Source: an uncultured bacterium
Lineage (GTDB): Bacteria > Pseudomonadota > Gammaproteobacteria > Burkholderiales > Burkholderiaceae_D
Reading direction: 5' to 3'
Length of the DNA stretch: 8,773 nt
Assembly: GCA_903872555.1 (NCBI GenBank)
Contig: CAIQLE010000355.1
Location: 1 to 8,773 of the forward strand
The position numbers and the translations under genes were made by a program. The notes beneath the pieces are model-generated. The model made no database searches, was not told the DNA's origin, and saw only the letters and a program-made list of their open reading frames with translations. Below, one piece after another: positions 6,795 through 8,773 of this stretch. Position 1 is the first letter of the stretch, and each line of letters starts with the position of its first letter.

Positions 6795-6849
6795 CTTAGG
6801 TTCGACTTAGGTTCGACTTAGGTTTGCTTTAGGTTCGGCTCTGGTTCTT
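6795..6849 (+). repeat. Five tandem copies of an 11-bp unit
   Basis: The unit CTTAGGTTCGA occurs twice exactly (6795-6805, 6806-6816), then as CTTAGGTTTGC (6817-6827), TTTAGGTTCGG (6828-6838) and CTCTGGTTCTT (6839-6849). Similarity decays from left to right. The array begins 15 bp after the SDR stop and lies 64 bp upstream of the quinone oxidoreductase ATG. The 11-bp period places every copy on nearly the same face of the helix. It may be a slippage-generated minisatellite or a cluster of protein-binding sites; there is no evidence for either beyond the pattern. Confidence 0.85.
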
Positions 6850-6871
6850 AGTCGGTCAGATCGTTTGGCGT

Positions 6872-6877
6872 TATCAT
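6872..6877 (+). promoter_or_regulatory. Possible -10 element for the quinone oxidoreductase gene
   Basis: TATCAT matches the -10 consensus at five of six positions and lies 36 bases before the ATG at 6914. It sits just after the 11-bp repeat array. No clear -35 is visible 17 bases upstream (the region reads TTAGTC), so if it is real, activation from the repeat region is conceivable. A T-rich run (6880-6889) follows without a preceding stem, so it is not a terminator. Confidence 0.28.
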
Positions 6878-6913
6878 GCTTTCTTTTTTTAGACATCTTC
6901 AGGCAGGTTGATC

Positions 6914-7888
6914 ATGACAAAAGCAATTCGTTGTTTCAGCAATGGCGGTCCCGAGGTAATGGAATATGTTGATGTTGAAGTCGGTGAGCCGGGTGCAGGC
7001 GAAGCGCGTGTACGTCAGCATGCAATTGGACTGAACTATATCGATGTGTATTTCCGCACGGGCTTGTATCCCTTGCCGCTGCCAGCAGGGCTGGGCATGG
7101 AAGGTGCGGGCGTGATCGAAGCCGTAGGTTCGGGCGTGACCCACGTCAAGCCAGGTGACCGCGTTGCCTATGCTACCCGTCCACCAGGTGCCTATGCCGA
7201 AGCCCGTGTGATGCCTGCAGAAGGTCTGGTCAAGCTGCCTGATTCCATCAGCTTTGAAACCGGCGCAGCAATGATGCTGCAAGGTCTGACAGTCCAGTAT
7301 CTGTTTAGACGCACCTTCCCTCTGAAGGGTGGTGAAACTATACTCTTCCACGCAGCCGCAGGCGGTGTCGGCCTGATCGCCTGCCAGTGGGCGCGCGCAC
7401 TCGGCGTGACCATGATAGGCACAGTGGGTTCGGATGAAAAAGGTGAGCTGGCCAAGGCGCATGGCTGCACCCACGTTATCAACTACAACAAAGAAAATTT
7501 TGTTGAGCGCGTCAAGGAACTGACCGGTGGTAAAGGTGTGCCCGTGGTTTATGACTCCATAGGCAATGATACTTTCATCGGTTCGCTCGATTGCCTGTCG
7601 CCTCTGGGTATGATGGTCAGCTTTGGCTCTGCATCCGGTCCGGTACCACCGTTTTCAATGAATGAACTGGCTTCACGCGGCTCTTTGTTCGTGACGCGTC
7701 CGTCCTTGTTCAGCTACGCAGCCAAGCGCGAAGATCTTGAGGCTATGGCTGCAGAACTGTTCGAGATGGTTGAAAGCGGCAAGATCAAGATTGAGATCAA
7801 TCAGCGTTATCCACTGAAAGATGCAAAGCAGGCGCACATTGATCTGGAGTCGCGCAAGACCACTGGCTCCACCATATTGGTGCCTTAA
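6914..7888 (+). CDS. Zinc-independent quinone oxidoreductase (NADPH-dependent, MDR family)
   Basis: This 324-aa protein is a medium-chain dehydrogenase/reductase of the QOR type; E. coli QorA is 327 aa. Such enzymes reduce quinones or other activated carbonyl compounds with NADPH in the cytosol. Visible features are the N-terminal NGGPEVMEY at 10-18, GLNYIDVYFRTGLYP starting at 39, GMEGAGVIEAVGSGV and KPGDRVAYA in the GroES-like part, and the nucleotide-binding AAAGGVG at 147-153. Further on are YDSIGND, the GSASGPV stretch and the C-terminal LESRKTTGSTILVP. The zinc-binding cysteines of alcohol dehydrogenases are absent. The start is taken as ATG at 6914; an in-frame TTG two codons earlier (6908) is less likely. 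AGGCAGG at 6901-6907 serves as ribosome binding site. The gene is followed after 10 bp by a small membrane protein gene. Physiological substrate is unknown. Confidence 0.95.
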   Translation: MTKAIRCFSNGGPEVMEYVDVEVGEPGAGEARVRQHAIGLNYIDVYFRTGLYPLPLPAGLGMEGAGVIEAVGSGVTHVKPGDRVAYATRPPGAYAEARVMPAEGLVKLPDSISFETGAAMMLQGLTVQYLFRRTFPLKGGETILFHAAAGGVGLIACQWARALGVTMIGTVGSDEKGELAKAHGCTHVINYNKENFVERVKELTGGKGVPVVYDSIGNDTFIGSLDCLSPLGMMVSFGSASGPVPPFSMNELASRGSLFVTRPSLFSYAAKREDLEAMAAELFEMVESGKIKIEINQRYPLKDAKQAHIDLESRKTTGSTILVP

Positions 7889-7898
7889 AGGGTAGAAC

Positions 7899-8069
7899 AT
7901 GACAGAGCCACACGATCAAGATAATCCCATGCAGCATCCCGAAGAGCAGCCCGCCGGTACGGAGGGCGGGCCGCAATTCGGCAAGCTGCTGATCGTGCTG
8001 GCGCTGGCCGTCATCCTGATGGGTTTGGTGACTTGGGTGTCGGTGGAATATGTGACGCGCTTTACCTGA
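7899..8069 (+). CDS. Small single-span membrane protein, 56 aa, unknown function
   Basis: An open frame of 56 codons starts with ATG at 7899 and ends with TGA at 8067-8069. Residues 1-26 are hydrophilic and acidic, rich in Gln, Glu, Asp and Pro. Residues about 28-48 form one strongly hydrophobic stretch beginning KLLIVLALAVIL and ending near VTWVSV. The short tail EYVTRFT contains one Arg. This looks like a bitopic inner-membrane protein without a cleavage site. AAAGGG (7887-7892), overlapping the qor stop region, lies six bases before the ATG and is a good ribosome binding site. With a 10-bp gap it should be co-transcribed with the quinone oxidoreductase. I do not recognise a family. The clean hydrophobic helix, the ribosome binding site and the operon position support a real gene. 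Confidence 0.72.
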   Translation: MTEPHDQDNPMQHPEEQPAGTEGGPQFGKLLIVLALAVILMGLVTWVSVEYVTRFT

Positions 8070-8141
8070 TAAACCAGTTTGTTTTTCAGTAGCTGGTGTA
8101 TCCATAGTGTCCGCAGTTCTTGGCGGTATGGTGATTTTTAT

Positions 8142-8166
8142 CAGCCCCGTACTTCAGGGCTGCATT
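8142..8166 (+). terminator. Possible terminator hairpin between convergent genes
   Basis: CAGCCC at 8142-8147 pairs with GGGCTG at 8157-8162 over a nine-base loop, followed on the plus strand by CATTTT. It lies about 70 bp after the small membrane protein gene, so it could end the quinone oxidoreductase transcript. The stop codon of the convergent lipoprotein gene (8156-8154) falls in the loop and right arm. The T-run is short and interrupted by CA, so efficiency is doubtful. Confidence 0.38.
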
Positions 8167-8773
8167 TTGAGTTCTATCGTATGCGGAACCCCGCTCTTGC
8201 CGGGGAAGTCCGTGAACGCACTTTGCACCAGATAAGGCATGAGCCGCGTCAGATTGCCTTCACTTCCCTCGCTCCTGACTGTCACGTCGTACAGCGGCTG
8301 TTGGTTGCCGATGTCGCTGATCTTCAGTTTTAATTCGCGGTAAAACACTCTGTAGCGTCGCTCCACTTCGCGTGCCACGGGCATGCTGGGCCACATCGGT
8401 CCGTAAAACGGATGACCAAAGCCCGGACTGCCCCAGTAAGGACTGTAATAACCCGGACCATACCAAGGCGTGCCGTACCAGGAATCCACCAGCACCGTTT
8501 CGACCACGCGCATATCGCGGCCCTGAATGCTGTAATCCATGCTGACAGACAGTTGGGCAGATGCACCAGCGGCCGCTTCATGCAGACCGAGTTGCAGCAG
8601 TTGCAGACGCACCAGATTTTCATAAGCCTGGCGTTCAAGATTTTGCGCATCCGCATTAGCAAATACAAAAGACTGGCCGACAGTGTGGGCTGGCCACTGG
8701 TGAAATGCCGTCACTTCACTGCGGATACGTGTGGCGCATCCTGACAGCAAGAGGCTGAAAACGCTACAAAGCA
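8154..8773 (-). CDS. DUF4136-like outer-envelope lipoprotein, start beyond window edge
   Basis: The open frame continues past the right edge. Just inside the edge it reads LCSVFSLLLSGC: the end of a signal peptide with a lipobox (LSGC), the lipidated Cys encoded at 8738-8736. The true start must lie some codons outside the window. The mature part is about 194 aa. It begins ATRIRSEVTAFHQWP, has an alpha/beta body, then a 30-residue stretch (encoded by 8480-8391) with 12 aromatic residues, 7 Gly and 6 Pro, and ends with VQSAFTDFPGKSG and a short beta segment. This pattern (N-terminal 'F..W', aromatic/Gly loop, 'FP' near the end) resembles the DUF4136 lipoproteins, whose role is unknown. The stop is TGA at 8156-8154. 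It is convergent with the quinone oxidoreductase transcript and probably independently expressed. Family assignment is by recollection of pattern, moderately sure; lipoprotein nature is firmer. Confidence 0.83.
   Translation of the reverse strand, partial: LCSVFSLLLSGCATRIRSEVTAFHQWPAHTVGQSFVFANADAQNLERQAYENLVRLQLLQLGLHEAAAGASAQLSVSMDYSIQGRDMRVVETVLVDSWYGTPWYGPGYYSPYWGSPGFGHPFYGPMWPSMPVAREVERRYRVFYRELKLKISDIGNQQPLYDVTVRSEGSEGNLTRLMPYLVQSAFTDFPGKSGVPHTIELKMQP

Noticed and set aside
6795..6849. Reading the 11-bp repeats as a CRISPR array
   Set aside because: Units are directly abutting without spacers, far too short, and no cas gene is near.
6880..6890. T-run as an intrinsic terminator after the SDR gene
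   Set aside because: No GC-rich stem precedes it.
6908..6913. TTG start two codons before the quinone oxidoreductase ATG
   Set aside because: The ATG at 6914 has better spacing from AGGCAGG and matches the usual N-terminus (MTKAIRCF).
6899..7474. 191-codon minus-strand frame opposite the quinone oxidoreductase
   Set aside because: Antisense shadow rich in Cys and His with no domain; the plus-strand gene is certain.

Overview
The window reads as chromosomal DNA of a betaproteobacterium of the order Burkholderiales. The protein sequences and the gene order yebC–purD–(insert)–hemF–nadD fit this, and the moderate GC content makes an Oxalobacteraceae-like member (Herminiimonas, Undibacterium or Janthinobacterium type) most plausible. 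That genus-level placement is inference from sequence character, not from a search. Most of the window is housekeeping and ordinary accessory metabolism. I see no rRNA, tRNA, CRISPR array, transposase or integrase.

Left part, minus strand: nadD (cut by the left edge) overlaps the end of hemF by the four bases GTGA. Further right on the same strand lie purD and yebC. This looks like a yebC–purD–hemF–nadD run that has been split. Between purD and hemF sits a plus-strand aminotransferase gene of fold type I, preceded by about 440 bp of very AT-rich DNA, and its 3' end overlaps the 3' end of purD by 12 bp. This gene and its upstream DNA have lower GC than their neighbours and look like a later insertion.

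Middle and right part, plus strand: a ten-helix EamA/DMT-type permease is followed after 9 bp by a short-chain dehydrogenase-like protein. This pair is clearly co-transcribed, with a strong Shine-Dalgarno in the junction. The dehydrogenase lacks the usual Tyr-x-x-x-Lys catalytic pair. After a 133-bp gap containing five tandem copies of an 11-bp unit come a zinc-independent quinone oxidoreductase gene and, 10 bp after its stop, a 56-codon single-span membrane protein. A convergent DUF4136-like lipoprotein gene, cut by the right edge, closes the window.

Functionally the window covers NAD synthesis (nadD), aerobic heme synthesis (hemF), purine synthesis (purD), a translation-related factor (yebC), an amino-acid-type aminotransferase, metabolite export or uptake (EamA), two NAD(P)-binding-fold proteins and an envelope lipoprotein. 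No new multi-gene system is evident. The points most worth a second look are the inserted aminotransferase, the 11-bp tandem repeat, the degenerate dehydrogenase active site and the unannotated small membrane protein.
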